DNA of 64,000 nt, from positions 124,001-188,000 of the forward strand of contig NZ_JALPVL010000005.1 of the NCBI RefSeq assembly GCF_023544465.1. Direction: 5' to 3'. Under the pieces are notes generated by a model that saw only the letters and a list, made by a program, of their open reading frames with translations, searched no databases and was not told the origin of the DNA. The position numbers and the translations under genes were made by a program. Below are positions 1 to 9,463 of the stretch, one piece after another. Source of the DNA: Paractinoplanes maris. Its GTDB lineage: Bacteria; Actinomycetota; Actinomycetes; Mycobacteriales; Micromonosporaceae. How positions within the stretch are numbered: the stretch's first letter is position 1; each line of letters begins with the position of its first letter.

Positions 1-531
<531 letters not shown>

Positions 532-536
532 GGCGC

Positions 537-1367
537 TTACTTCCTTCCGAGGAGCAGGACGGCGAGGCCGACGAGGGCGTACGCGAGCAGGTGCAGGAAG
601 CCGGCGGTCATCGCCGCGCCGGGGTAGAGCGTGCGGAGCAGGCCGTCGCTGAAGCCGCTGCCCGGCCCGGCGGCGTTGCCCGCAGCGTGCAGGAAGCCGA
701 GGATCAGCAAGCTGCCGGTCCGGTTCCAGACCCAGCCGGTCAAGATCCGGTACGGGATCATCAGTGTGGCCAGTAAGGCCAGCAGCAGTACCGCGACGGG
801 CCACGGGTTTCCCACCGCCAGCGACACGTGTTGCAGGGCGAAAATCGGAGCGACGAGCAGCGCGGCGACCACCAGCGAATGCCGCTTCTGCAACCGCGCT
901 TGGAAGAAGCCGGACCAGGCCCCTTCCTCGACCCAATTGTTGGGAACGAGGGTGAGCACGAAGGACAACGCGAAACCGGTTGTCAGCGCGGTGGCCCAGG
1001 AGCCGGTGGGTGTGCCGATGAGTAACCGGGCGAGCGCGACAGCGACGACCGGGACGACGGCCAGCGCCAGCACGTACCACCGCCAGGCGACCCGCCATTC
1101 CACGAAGCGGCGCAGGAACCGCACCGCGGCCTCGCGTCCGTCGGCGATCCAGGTTATCGCCAGAGCGGGCAGGAACAGCCCGATCACCGAAGTGGCCACG
1201 ATGAACACCTGGCCCGGCACGGAGACGTCGACGACGAGCGGGAAGAACGCGATGGCCTGCCCCACGGTGAACAGCCAGGCCAGGAAGGCGGTGAGCGGAT
1301 GGCGGACGATCCAGCGGCAGACGCCCGAGCGGACCGGACCGGCCGAGCTCACGAGGGTGGACTGCAT
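537..1367 (-). CDS. CPBP family intramembrane metalloprotease
   Basis: 276-aa polytopic membrane protein. The conserved ABI/CPBP (Rce1-like) motifs are visible: the glutamate pair in NNWVEEGAWSGFFQARLQ, a His in FALQHVSLA and a second His/Asn motif in FLHAAGN. Eight or so hydrophobic segments cover the rest. The ATG at 1367 (MQSTLVSS) was chosen because an upstream in-frame extension would run through the preceding gene. Members act as membrane proteases or in bacteriocin immunity; here the gene sits 5 bases before an ABC ATPase, so a role with that exporter is possible but inferred only. Confidence 0.85.
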   Translation of the reverse strand: MQSTLVSSAGPVRSGVCRWIVRHPLTAFLAWLFTVGQAIAFFPLVVDVSVPGQVFIVATSVIGLFLPALAITWIADGREAAVRFLRRFVEWRVAWRWYVLALAVVPVVAVALARLLIGTPTGSWATALTTGFALSFVLTLVPNNWVEEGAWSGFFQARLQKRHSLVVAALLVAPIFALQHVSLAVGNPWPVAVLLLALLATLMIPYRILTGWVWNRTGSLLILGFLHAAGNAAGPGSGFSDGLLRTLYPGAAMTAGFLHLLAYALVGLAVLLLGRK

Positions 1368-1380
1368 GGTGGTGATCCCT

Positions 1381-1683
1381 TCAGAAACGGACGATGAGGG
1401 CGCGGCCGACGTGCTCGACGTCCTCGCACCGCAGGCCGTCATGCACGGCGGGTTCGTCGGCGGACAACGCGAGCGCGATCGCATCGGTGCGGCGCAGGGC
1501 CGCCACCAGCTCGCGGACCAGCTCGGGAAGCGGCGGCGTGAGCGCGACAGCGCGAGCGATGCCGTCGGCATCGGTGACGGTGACGGCGACCCCGATCGCC
1601 GGGGTGCCGGGGGGAGCGGCGATGTCGACGAGCTCCCACCCGATGGCGGTTCCGGCCGGCATTCGCCGCAGAACAGTGGTCAT
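1381..1683 (-). CDS. Hypothetical protein, 100 aa
   Basis: Small acidic soluble protein beginning MTTVLRRMPAGTAIGWEL and ending RALIVRF. No family recognised and no membrane segment or signal peptide seen. It lies 16 bases after the BTAD regulator and 13 bases before the CPBP protease on the same strand, so it is probably part of the same transcript. The ATG at 1683 is preferred over an upstream in-frame ATG that would overlap the end of the regulator gene. Codon use (GC-rich third positions in this frame) supports it as real. Confidence 0.6.
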   Translation of the reverse strand: MTTVLRRMPAGTAIGWELVDIAAPPGTPAIGVAVTVTDADGIARAVALTPPLPELVRELVAALRRTDAIALALSADEPAVHDGLRCEDVEHVGRALIVRF

Positions 1684-1699
1684 GTCCCGACGATGCGGG

Positions 1700-4573
1700 T
1701 CAGGGCTTGCGCGATCCTTGCACGCCGTTTGCGCCGAGCTTGACCAGACGGGGAGCACGGCAGACGTCGCCCAGCACGGCACTGCGGGCCGAGGCCTCGG
1801 CGATCAGCTTTCCGGCCCGGTCGGCGTGACCCGCCCGCGCGTGCGCCTCGGCGCACAGCAGCAGATAGAACGGGACGAACAGCGGCACTCCGGAGGCCGC
1901 AACGCGGGCATACGCTTCGTCGGCGCGGTCGGATGCGTCCGGGTCACCGCCCATCGCCTCGGCCCAAGCGACGAGCACCTGGGCGTGTATTCCGAAGGGT
2001 GAGTCCTGGTCGCGGGCACAGGCTGCGGCCCGTTCGAGGCAGCCCTCGGCGTCGCCGCGCATCGCCCGCAGCCAGGCCGCGTAGAGGTCCGCCTCCATCG
2101 TGAGGGTGTCGTCGTCCCCCGCTCGGTCGCGGGCCAGCCGATCAGCCCGGTCTGCGGCCGCCTCGTCGCCCTGGCAGTGCGCGACGATCGCCGCGTAGGC
2201 GGCCGCCGCGACGCGGATCGCCGGCACCCCCACGTCGTGGTCCTCGGCGGCGCGCAGGTGCTCGGCCGCCTCGTCGAGACGACCGCGAACCGTCTGGGCC
2301 CACCCGGCGACGAAGTGCGCGGCCGCGACGGCGGCCGGGGCCAGCGGGGTGGCGAGGGCCCGCTCGGCGATGGCCACGACCTCGCCGTAGCGTCCGCTCA
2401 CGCCCCTGGTCACCAGGGCGTTCACCCAGCCGGCGGTGCTCTCGGCCGGGTCCGGCTGGTCGTCGCCTCCCGTCACCTCGGACCGTGTCCCGTCGCTCCA
2501 GACGCGAACGACGGCCAGGCGGCTGCGCACCGAGCGGGCCAGCCGCGCCCGCTCGGCCTGGCCGTCCGCTCGGCCGGCGAGTTCGAGGGCCTGCTCCAGC
2601 AGCCGTTCGGCCTCGCGGTAGGCGTTGCGGGTCAGCGCGTCGTCGGCCGCGGCGGCCAGGTACGGGACCGCGGCGGCGCCGGCGACCGGCTCGGCCAGGG
2701 CGAGATGGCGGGCGACGGCGACGACGTCCTCGGGGCTCAGGACTCCCCGGCTGCGCAGGGTGTCGGCCAGGCGGGCGTGCAGGCGTACGCGCCGGGCCTG
2801 GGAGACTCCGCGCTCGAGCGTCTGGCGCACGAGATCGTGCCGCAGCGCGAATCCCGGCCCGTCCTCGACCAGCAGCTCGGCCAGCAGCGCGCTCTCGCAG
2901 GCGTCGAGCACCGCGTCGGCGTCGAGGCCGGTCACCGCGGCCAGGGTGTCCACCTGCACCGGCCCACCGGCCAGCGCGACCACGGTGAGCAGCGCGACGG
3001 TCTGGCGAGGCAGCCGGTCCAGGCGCCGCCGCAGCACCTCCTCGACTCCCGACGGCAGCGCCTCCCGCACGGCCGCCGCATCGAGCCGCTGCTCGCTGAC
3101 CAGAAGCCGGGTCAGCTCACCGACAAAGAGCGGATTCCCTTCCGTACGCCGATGCAGGGCCTCGGCCACGCCGGCCCCCGGCGGCCGGCCGGACACGCGC
3201 CGGACCACCTCGCCGACATCATCGACGCCGAGCCCCGGCAGCGGCAGCCGCACCACGGCGTCGCGCCGGAGCGTCGCCAGCACGGCACCCGAGCTGGGCT
3301 CTCCGCTGCGAACCGCGACGGCGAAGAGCACCCCGTGACCGACAAGCTGGTCGACCGCGAGGGCCAGCAGAGTGAGGCTGTCCGGATCGATCCACTGCAG
3401 ATCGTCGAGCACGACCATCAGCGGCGCCCTGCGGTGGGCCGCCAGCATCAGGTCGACGATGCTGCGGAAGAGCCGGGTCTGCGAGCCACCGGTCTCCATG
3501 AGCTCGAGGGCCGGCCCAGCGATGTCGCCCGGCAGCCGGGCCGCGAGCTCCCGGACGATCGTCACCCACGGCCACAGCGCCGGCATCACCGCCGTACCCA
3601 CTCCGGACCCGTGCACAACGTGACCACCGGCCGCCGCGACCCGCTCGGCCGCCGCGGTCAGAAGCGTGGTCTTGCCGGCACCGGCCGACGCCTCCAGCAC
3701 GAGAAGCGCTCCGCGTCCGGCCCGTGCCGCCTGCCGGGTGCGATCGATGGCCGCGATGGCCGCCGCGCGACCGAGCAGGAGGAGGTCATCCGTCTCGGCT
3801 CCGGCCGGTCGGCTCAGCTCCACGGCCGGCGGCGGCGCGGGCGCCAGGGCCGGGTCGTGCCGCAGGATGCCGGCCTCCAGCGCCCGGGTCTCCTCAGCGG
3901 GGTCGAGCCCCAGCTCGTCGGCGAGCCCCCGGCGCAGACGGGCGAGGGCGGCCAGGGCCTCCGACTGGCGGCCGGTGCGATAAAGCCCGAGCGCCAGCGC
4001 CCGCCATCCCCGCTCCCGGAACGGGTTGGCCGCCACGAAGCGCCCACCCGCGGCCACCACGGTCTCGGCGTCCCCCGTGACCAGCGCGGCCTCCAGCAGC
4101 ATCTCCTCGGCGCCGAGGCGCAGCTCGCCCAGCCGCGCCGCCTCTTCCCGGGCGAATGGCACCGCTTGCAGGTCGGCGAGCGGTTCGCCGTGCCACAAGC
4201 CAAGAGCTTCGGACAGCAACTCGCGGGCATCGGCCGATTTCCGGGCCCGGGCGATGAGTTCCTCGAACCGGGTGACGTCGACCGCCGCCGGATCGAGGTC
4301 GAGCGTCCACCCCGGCGGCTGTGTCAGCAGGCGCGGCGCCTCGGGGTCGGCCGCCAGCACCCGCCGCAGCCGGGACACGTAGGACTGCAACCCCAGTGTC
4401 GCCCGCGACGGCGGTTCCTCGGACCACAGCTCGTCGACGAACCGGTCGAGCGGCACCACCCGGCGTGCGTTGAGGGCCAGCAGGGCGAACACGGCTCGTT
4501 GCTTGAGCCCGCCGAGCCGGAACGACACCCCTCGGGACTCGGCCGACACCGGGCCGAGCAGCACCACCCGCAT
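1700..4573 (-). CDS. AfsR/SARP-type BTAD transcriptional regulator with AAA ATPase and TPR-like repeats
   Basis: 957-aa regulator. Residues 1-95 form a winged-helix DNA-binding domain (RVVLLGPVSAESRGVSFRLG start, LKQRAVFALLALNARRVV). About 96-240 is the bacterial transcriptional activation domain with helical repeats (RERGWRALALGLYRTGRQSEAL). An AAA-type ATPase follows with Walker A ASAGAGKTTLL near residue 290 and Walker B LMVVLDDLQWIDPDSL. The C-terminal half is TPR-like. Such proteins activate local secondary-metabolite or exporter genes in response to a nucleotide-dependent switch. It heads a leftward operon with the three genes downstream, so it may control itself and the ABC/CPBP genes. 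ATG 4573 matches the normal N-terminus of the domain. Confidence 0.88.
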   Translation of the reverse strand: MRVVLLGPVSAESRGVSFRLGGLKQRAVFALLALNARRVVPLDRFVDELWSEEPPSRATLGLQSYVSRLRRVLAADPEAPRLLTQPPGWTLDLDPAAVDVTRFEELIARARKSADARELLSEALGLWHGEPLADLQAVPFAREEAARLGELRLGAEEMLLEAALVTGDAETVVAAGGRFVAANPFRERGWRALALGLYRTGRQSEALAALARLRRGLADELGLDPAEETRALEAGILRHDPALAPAPPPAVELSRPAGAETDDLLLLGRAAAIAAIDRTRQAARAGRGALLVLEASAGAGKTTLLTAAAERVAAAGGHVVHGSGVGTAVMPALWPWVTIVRELAARLPGDIAGPALELMETGGSQTRLFRSIVDLMLAAHRRAPLMVVLDDLQWIDPDSLTLLALAVDQLVGHGVLFAVAVRSGEPSSGAVLATLRRDAVVRLPLPGLGVDDVGEVVRRVSGRPPGAGVAEALHRRTEGNPLFVGELTRLLVSEQRLDAAAVREALPSGVEEVLRRRLDRLPRQTVALLTVVALAGGPVQVDTLAAVTGLDADAVLDACESALLAELLVEDGPGFALRHDLVRQTLERGVSQARRVRLHARLADTLRSRGVLSPEDVVAVARHLALAEPVAGAAAVPYLAAAADDALTRNAYREAERLLEQALELAGRADGQAERARLARSVRSRLAVVRVWSDGTRSEVTGGDDQPDPAESTAGWVNALVTRGVSGRYGEVVAIAERALATPLAPAAVAAAHFVAGWAQTVRGRLDEAAEHLRAAEDHDVGVPAIRVAAAAYAAIVAHCQGDEAAADRADRLARDRAGDDDTLTMEADLYAAWLRAMRGDAEGCLERAAACARDQDSPFGIHAQVLVAWAEAMGGDPDASDRADEAYARVAASGVPLFVPFYLLLCAEAHARAGHADRAGKLIAEASARSAVLGDVCRAPRLVKLGANGVQGSRKP

Positions 4574-4633
4574 GCCCGCGAGTCTCGCACGCGCGACCGG
4601 CGCCGGAAAATCCACTGTTACGCCGATCGATGG

Positions 4634-4647
4634 GGTGGTAGACCACC
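4634..4647. promoter_or_regulatory. Hyphenated palindrome in divergent promoter region
   Basis: GGTGGT-AG-ACCACC lies in the 77-bp gap between two divergent genes, ending three bases before the GTG start of the 4651 gene. It could be an operator or an RNA hairpin near the ribosome binding region. Seen in sequence only; no factor can be named. Confidence 0.3.
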
Positions 4648-4650
4648 GGG

Positions 4651-5403
4651 GTGGAATTTCCTGAGATGGTGCGTCTGATCGATGAGCGCACAACCGCCTT
4701 CCGAGCCGTGATCGCGTCCGCGCCCGATCTGGGCGTGCAGGTGCCGACCTGCCCCGACTGGACGCTGTTCGAGCTGGCCGAGCACATCGGCGCCGGGCGG
4801 CGGGCCTGGGCCGCCACCGTTCTTGCCGGGCCGGGGGCCACCGGGCGGGCCTCGGCACCGGCCGAGCCGGCCGCCCCTCGGGAGCGCGAGGCGCTGGTCG
4901 ACTGGGTGGCGGCGTCGGTCGAGGAGATGCTGGGCGCCCTGCGGACGGTGGGGCCGGATCAGGGCTGCTGGACCTGGTGGGGTGACTCGCAGTCGCCGTC
5001 GACCGCCGGGGCGGTGGCCCGGCATCAGCTGCAGGAGATGGCTGTCCACACGTACGACGCCCAGCTCACGGTGGGTGCGCCGCAGCCGCTGCCGGACGAG
5101 GTGACGCTCGACGGTGTCGACGAGTTCCTGTCGACCTGCGTCGCGACCACCAGCGCCTGGCCGCACGAACCGGTCACGATCGACTTCCACACCACCGAGG
5201 GCCGGTCCTGGCGGCTGTGGCTCTCGGCCGACGGCGCGCGTAGCGCCGCCGGCGAGCACGCCGACGCGCCCGATGCCTCCGTCCGGGGCACGGCGAGTGA
5301 CCTGGTGCTGTTCTTCTACGACCGCCTTCGGCCGGAGTCGATGAGGCTCGAGGGCGACCGCCGCCAGTTCGACCGGCTCATCGCCTGGGATCCCAGCGCC
5401 TGA
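4651..5403 (+). CDS. Maleylpyruvate isomerase family mycothiol-dependent enzyme
   Basis: 250 aa, DinB/YfiT-like fold of the MDMPI family. The N-terminal CPDWTLFELAEHIG motif carries the first metal-ligand His, and ARHQLQEMAVHTYDAQ holds the other two ligands in a H-x3-E-x3-H pattern; a C-terminal MDMPI domain ends DRLIAWDPSA. Members use mycothiol as thiol cofactor, which points to an actinobacterial host. The substrate is unknown since no gentisate-pathway genes are nearby. Start: GTG 4651 (VEFPEMVRLI); an ATG 15 bases in is the alternative. Confidence 0.85.
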   Translation: MEFPEMVRLIDERTTAFRAVIASAPDLGVQVPTCPDWTLFELAEHIGAGRRAWAATVLAGPGATGRASAPAEPAAPREREALVDWVAASVEEMLGALRTVGPDQGCWTWWGDSQSPSTAGAVARHQLQEMAVHTYDAQLTVGAPQPLPDEVTLDGVDEFLSTCVATTSAWPHEPVTIDFHTTEGRSWRLWLSADGARSAAGEHADAPDASVRGTASDLVLFFYDRLRPESMRLEGDRRQFDRLIAWDPSA

Positions 5404-5434
5404 GTGGCGGTGAGACGCCGATCGGGGCCGCCTT

Positions 5435-6775
5435 TCAGAGTTTGGCGATCGCGGAGGCCGGGTTCTCGATGGCATCGGCGACGCAACGCATGAAACCGGC
5501 CGCGGCGGCGCCGTCGGCCACGCGGTGGTCGAAGACGAAGCTCATCTGCGTGATCTTGCGGACACAGATCTGTCCGTCGACCACCCAGGGGCGGTCGAGG
5601 ATGCGGCCGAAGCCCAGGATGGCGACCTGGGGGTGGTTGATGATGGCGGCGCTGCCGTCGACCCGGAAGCTGCCGTAGTTGTTGAGCGTGAACGTGCCGC
5701 TGCCGGCGACGGTGCCGGCCCGGGCGCTGTCGGTGACCCGGCGGATCTCCTCGTCCAGGCGGGTGGTGGTCAGGGCGCCGGCGTCGGTGACGGCCGGGAC
5801 GACCAGGCCCCGGGCACCCTGGACGGCGATGCCCAGGTCGATCCGCTCCAGCTCGACGATCTCCTGGCGCTCGGTGTCCACACGCGAGTTGAAGACCGGG
5901 TACTCCCGCAACGCGGCCACGGTGAAGCGGGCGAGGTAGGCCAGCAGGCCGGGGCCGGGTCGCACCGACTCGCGCAGTTCCCACAGCCGGGTCGCGTCGA
6001 CGTCGACCCAGACCGTGGCCTCGGGGATCTCCGCCCGGCTCCGGCTCAGGGCGGCCGACACCGCGCGACGGAACCCGGTGAGCGGAATCCGGCGCTCCCC
6101 CGAAACCCCGGCCGACGCCTCAGGAACGGCCGACGCCGCAGGAACGGCCGACGCCGCAGGAACGGCCGACGCCGCAGGAACGGCCGACGCCGCCGTCGAG
6201 GCCGACACCGCCGGCATGGCCGACGAAGACGGCACGGCAGAAGGCGCGGCGCTGATCGCCCGCATGACGTCGGCGCGGACGATCAGGCCGCCCGGCCCCG
6301 AGCCGTCGAGTCCCCGGAGGTCGACGCCACCGTCCCGGGCCAACCGGCGCACCAGCGGCGAGACCACGAGCGGAACGCGCCGGGTGGGAGCCGGCACCGG
6401 CGCGTGGGCCACGGCCACGCGCGGCCGGCGGCGACGGCCGGACGAGGCGGGTGCGCCCGAGGTCCCGTATCCGATGAGGACATTGCCGGAGCCGGCCCGC
6501 TCCTCCTCGCGGTAGGTGTCGGCCGGCGCGGGCGCCACGGCGGCCACGGTCAGCAACGGCTTGCCGACCTCCAGGACCGCGCCCTCCGGGGCGTGCCGGG
6601 TCGCCACCTTCCCGGCGTACGGGGAAGGAACCTCGACCAGCGACTTGGCCGTCTCGACCTCGACCACCGGCTGGTCGACGGCGACCTCGTCGCCGTCGGC
6701 GACCAGCCAGCGCACCACCTCGGCCTCGGTCAGGCCCTCACCCAGATCGGGAAGCTTGAAGACCTGGTCGCTCAC
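5435..6775 (-). CDS. bkdC: Dihydrolipoamide acyltransferase E2 of branched-chain 2-oxoacid dehydrogenase
   Basis: 446-aa E2 core component. Lipoyl domain at 1-80 with the lipoylated Lys44 in VEVETAKSLVEV; peripheral subunit-binding domain near 135-170 (VVSPLVRRLARDGGVDLRGL); an Ala/Pro/Ser linker with a perfect repeat; C-terminal acyltransferase domain with the catalytic DHRVADGA (HxxxD). Transfers the acyl group from E1 to CoA, supplying branched acyl-CoA for degradation or for iso/anteiso fatty acid priming. It starts at a GTG overlapping the E1beta stop by 4 bases (GTGA), so it is translationally coupled. A pyruvate dehydrogenase role cannot be excluded from sequence alone. Confidence 0.9.
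   Translation of the reverse strand: MSDQVFKLPDLGEGLTEAEVVRWLVADGDEVAVDQPVVEVETAKSLVEVPSPYAGKVATRHAPEGAVLEVGKPLLTVAAVAPAPADTYREEERAGSGNVLIGYGTSGAPASSGRRRRPRVAVAHAPVPAPTRRVPLVVSPLVRRLARDGGVDLRGLDGSGPGGLIVRADVMRAISAAPSAVPSSSAMPAVSASTAASAVPAASAVPAASAVPAASAVPEASAGVSGERRIPLTGFRRAVSAALSRSRAEIPEATVWVDVDATRLWELRESVRPGPGLLAYLARFTVAALREYPVFNSRVDTERQEIVELERIDLGIAVQGARGLVVPAVTDAGALTTTRLDEEIRRVTDSARAGTVAGSGTFTLNNYGSFRVDGSAAIINHPQVAILGFGRILDRPWVVDGQICVRKITQMSFVFDHRVADGAAAAGFMRCVADAIENPASAIAKL
6121..6192. repeat. Four perfect 18-bp tandem repeats in the E2 linker
   Basis: Four identical copies of CAGGAACGGCCGACGCCG fill this stretch exactly. On the coding strand they encode an Ala-Val-Pro-Ala-Ser flexible linker between the subunit-binding and catalytic domains of E2. 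Perfect copies at DNA level suggest recent slippage and a length that may vary between strains. Confidence 0.95.
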
Positions 6776-7761
6776 GAGTCCTCCCACTGCAGGGTGTCGA
6801 CGGCGTCGAGGACACGGTCCACTCCGGGCAGGTGCAGGTGCTCGTATTTCGGTGGCGGATAAGGGATGTCGAAGCCGGTGACCCGGCGGATCGGCGCGGC
6901 CAGCGAGTGGAAGCAGCGCTCGGTGACGCGCGCGACGATCTCGGAGGAGACGCTGGCGAACCCGGCGGCCTCGGCCACCACGACGGCCCGGCCGGTGGAG
7001 CGGACGGCCGCGCAGACGGTCTCGTCGTCGAACGGCACGATCGACCGCAGATCCACCACCTGCAGGCTGCGGCCCTCGCGGTCGGCGACCTCGGCCGCCT
7101 CGAGCGCGATGGGAACACCCGGGCCGTACGCGATCAGCGTGGCATCGGTGCCCTCGCGGCGCACCACGGCCCGGCCGATGGCCGGCGGGCGCGACCCGAG
7201 CTCGACTTCTTCCTTGCTCCAGTAGAGCTTCTTGGGTTCGAGGAAGACGACCGGGTCGGGCGAGGCGATGGCCTCGCGCAGCAGCGCGTACGCGTCGGTG
7301 GCGCTCGACGGCGTGACGACGTGCAGCCCCGGCGTGTGGGCGTAATAGGCCTCGGACGAGTCGCAGTGATGCTCGACGCCGCCGATCCCCCCCGCGTACG
7401 GGATCCGGATGACCATCGGCAGGGCGACCCGGCCACGGGTGCGGTTCCGCATCTTGGCCACGTGGCTGACGATCTGCTCGAACGCGGGGTAGGCGAACGC
7501 GTCGAACTGCATCTCGACGACCGGCCGCATCCCGTTCATGGCCATGCCGACCGCGACGCCGACGATGCCCGACTCGGCCAGCGGGGTGTCGAAGCAGCGG
7601 TCCTCGCCGAAGTCGGCGGTCAGGCCGTCGGTGATCCGGAAGACGCCGCCGAGCGGCCCGACATCCTCGCCGAAGACGACCACCGTCGGATCCTCGGTCA
7701 TCGCGTCGCGCAGGGCCCGGTTGAGCGCCTGCGCCATCGAGAGCTTCTCGTGGACGGTCAT
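6772..7761 (-). CDS. bkdB: 2-oxoacid dehydrogenase E1 subunit beta
   Basis: 329 aa, transketolase-like beta subunit that pairs with E1alpha to decarboxylate branched 2-oxo acids with thiamine diphosphate. Typical blocks are visible: FGEDVGPLGGVFRITDGL near residue 30, TPLAESGIVGVAVGMAMNG, IRIPYAGGIGGVEHHCDSSE and the C-terminal ITDGL/transketolase_C region ending with PPPKYEHLHLPG. It overlaps E1alpha upstream and E2 downstream by 4 bases each, so the three subunits are made in fixed order from one mRNA. Confidence 0.92.
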   Translation of the reverse strand: MTVHEKLSMAQALNRALRDAMTEDPTVVVFGEDVGPLGGVFRITDGLTADFGEDRCFDTPLAESGIVGVAVGMAMNGMRPVVEMQFDAFAYPAFEQIVSHVAKMRNRTRGRVALPMVIRIPYAGGIGGVEHHCDSSEAYYAHTPGLHVVTPSSATDAYALLREAIASPDPVVFLEPKKLYWSKEEVELGSRPPAIGRAVVRREGTDATLIAYGPGVPIALEAAEVADREGRSLQVVDLRSIVPFDDETVCAAVRSTGRAVVVAEAAGFASVSSEIVARVTERCFHSLAAPIRRVTGFDIPYPPPKYEHLHLPGVDRVLDAVDTLQWEDS

Positions 7762-8831
7762 CCCAGCGCCCCTTCGCGCTCGAGCTCGTCGGTGAGCTGG
7801 TCGGCCTGCTCCCGCAACTGCGGGGTGGGAGTCGCGTAGACGTGGGCGAACAGCAGGGCCGGATCGGGCTCGATGTCCCGGTTGAGGCCGTCACGCACGT
7901 GCTCGGCCACGCGTTCGGCCTGCTCGCGGAAGGCGGTCTCGTCGGTCTTCAGATAGGCCGACAGCCGGACGATCGGATCGCGCGCGACCCAGGCCTCGAC
8001 GTCCTCGGCGTTGCGGTAGCGGGTGGCGTCGTCGGCGTTGGTGTGCGCCTGCATGCGATAGGTGTGCGCCTCGATGAGTTGCGGTCCTTCACCGGCCCGG
8101 GCCCGCTCGACCGCCTCGCCGAGCACCGACAACAGCGCGGCGGCGTCGTTCCCGTCGACCCGCTCGCCGGGGATGCCGTAGCCGACGCCCTTGTGGGCCA
8201 GCGACGGCGCCGCGGTCTGCCGGGCCAGGGGCACGCTGATCGCGTACTCGTTGTTCTGGATCAGGAAGACGACCGGGGCGCGGAGCACCGCGGCGAAGTT
8301 GAGCGCCTCGTGGAAATCGCCCTCGCTGGTGCCGCCGTCGCCGCAGAGCGCCATGACCACGGTCTTCTCACCCCGCAGGCGGGCGGCATGGGCCACGCCC
8401 ACGGCATGCGGCAGCTGGGTGGCGAGCGGGGTGGCGTGCGGGGCGACCCGATGCTCGTACGGGTCCCAGCCGCAATGCCAGTCGCCCTTGAGCAGGGTGA
8501 GCGCCTCGACCGGATCGACCCCGCGCTCGACCGCGGCCACCGTGTCGCGATAGGTCGGGAAGAGCCAGTCCCCGTCGGCCAGCACCTGCGCGGCGACGAC
8601 CTGGCAGGCCTCCTGCCCGTGCGACGACGGATAGACCGCGAGCCGGCCCTGGCGGACCAGCGCGTAGGCCTGGTCGTTGAGCCGGCGGGCGGTGATCAGC
8701 GAGGCCAGGGCCCGCTGCAGCGTGGCCTCGTCGGGCAGGGCGCGACCGGCATCGGCGACGGGGTTTCCGTACGGGTCGATGAGGGCCACAGGGGTGTCGG
8801 AGGGCAGAAGGTGGTCTGCGTCACCTGTCAT
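7758..8831 (-). CDS. bkdA: 2-oxoacid dehydrogenase E1 subunit alpha
   Basis: 357 aa. Thiamine diphosphate-binding motif CGDGGTSEGDFHEALNFA through QNN is present, as is the loop AHTNADDATRYR, the counterpart of the phosphorylation loop of branched-chain E1alpha. It is the first gene of the bkd operon; the next gene starts inside its stop codon (ATGA). The 122-bp gap to the divergent Lrp/AsnC gene carries palindromes that may serve as operator. The branched-chain assignment is preferred over pyruvate dehydrogenase because of the subunit architecture and the Lrp-type neighbour. Confidence 0.9.
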   Translation of the reverse strand: MTGDADHLLPSDTPVALIDPYGNPVADAGRALPDEATLQRALASLITARRLNDQAYALVRQGRLAVYPSSHGQEACQVVAAQVLADGDWLFPTYRDTVAAVERGVDPVEALTLLKGDWHCGWDPYEHRVAPHATPLATQLPHAVGVAHAARLRGEKTVVMALCGDGGTSEGDFHEALNFAAVLRAPVVFLIQNNEYAISVPLARQTAAPSLAHKGVGYGIPGERVDGNDAAALLSVLGEAVERARAGEGPQLIEAHTYRMQAHTNADDATRYRNAEDVEAWVARDPIVRLSAYLKTDETAFREQAERVAEHVRDGLNRDIEPDPALLFAHVYATPTPQLREQADQLTDELEREGALG

Positions 8832-8856
8832 GTCGCCATGGTTGTCGCGTTGCCAT

Positions 8857-8873
8857 CTGGATTCCAGTACTGG
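8857..8873. promoter_or_regulatory. Overlapping palindromes, candidate Lrp/AsnC operator
   Basis: The 17 bases CTGGATTCCAGTACTGG hold two palindromes sharing the middle CCAG: CTGGA-T-TCCAG (8857-8867) and the perfect CCAGTACTGG (8864-8873). The site lies 26 bp upstream of bkdA and about 80 bp upstream of the divergent Lrp-type regulator, where an operator for both promoters is expected. Confidence 0.5.
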
Positions 8874-8953
8874 TGCGGAACCGAGAAGATGTACTTTTTC
8901 AGGGGCGATTCGGGAGCCGATCGTCCAGTTGGCGCCACCTCGACGACGGGCGG

Positions 8954-9415
8954 GTGAGACAAGTGGCCGATGCGCTCGACGACATCGACCGGCAGATCCT
9001 GGCCGAGCTCACCCGCGACGGCCGCCTGTCGATGCGCACCCTGGCCGAGCGCTTGCACATCTCGCGGGCCAACGCCTACGCCCGGGTCGAGCGCCTGCGC
9101 ACCACCGGGGTCATCCGCGGTTACCGGGCCGACGTCGACCCGGTCGCGGCGGGCCTGGGCACCACGGCGTACGTGACGGTGAACCTGAATCAGGCCGAGT
9201 GGCGGGACGTGGCCGAACGGCTGCGCTCCCTGCCCGGCGTCGTGCACATCGCCCTGGTCGGCGGCGAGTTCGACGTGATCATGCTGGTGCGGGCCGAGGA
9301 CAACGCCGCCCTGGGCCGCCTCGTGCTCGACGAGATCCAGGGCATGCCCGGCGTGGTGAACACCCGGACGCTGCTGGTCTTCGAGGAAGCCGAACCGGTC
9401 CGGCCGGGCGAATAG
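8954..9415 (+). CDS. Lrp/AsnC family transcriptional regulator
   Basis: 153 aa. N-terminal AsnC-type helix-turn-helix (LDDIDRQILAELTRDGRLSM followed by RTLAERLHISRANAYARVERL) and a C-terminal RAM/ACT-like ligand-binding domain (AYVTVNLNQAEW, ALVGGEFDVIMLVRAED). It is divergent from the bkd operon, the arrangement expected for a BkdR-like regulator sensing branched amino or 2-oxo acids. Start is uncertain: GTG 8954 was chosen, GTG 8963 is also possible, and a longer in-frame ATG at 8873 would overlap the palindromic operator. Confidence 0.88.
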   Translation: MRQVADALDDIDRQILAELTRDGRLSMRTLAERLHISRANAYARVERLRTTGVIRGYRADVDPVAAGLGTTAYVTVNLNQAEWRDVAERLRSLPGVVHIALVGGEFDVIMLVRAEDNAALGRLVLDEIQGMPGVVNTRTLLVFEEAEPVRPGE

Positions 9416-9463
9416 ACCATCTCGAGTTGCCTGCCGGCCGCGAAATTGGGTACAGATGCACCG

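Noticed and set aside
2177..4678. 833-codon plus-strand frame opposite the BTAD regulator
   Set aside because: Antisense shadow caused by high GC; the minus strand carries winged-helix, BTAD and Walker motifs.
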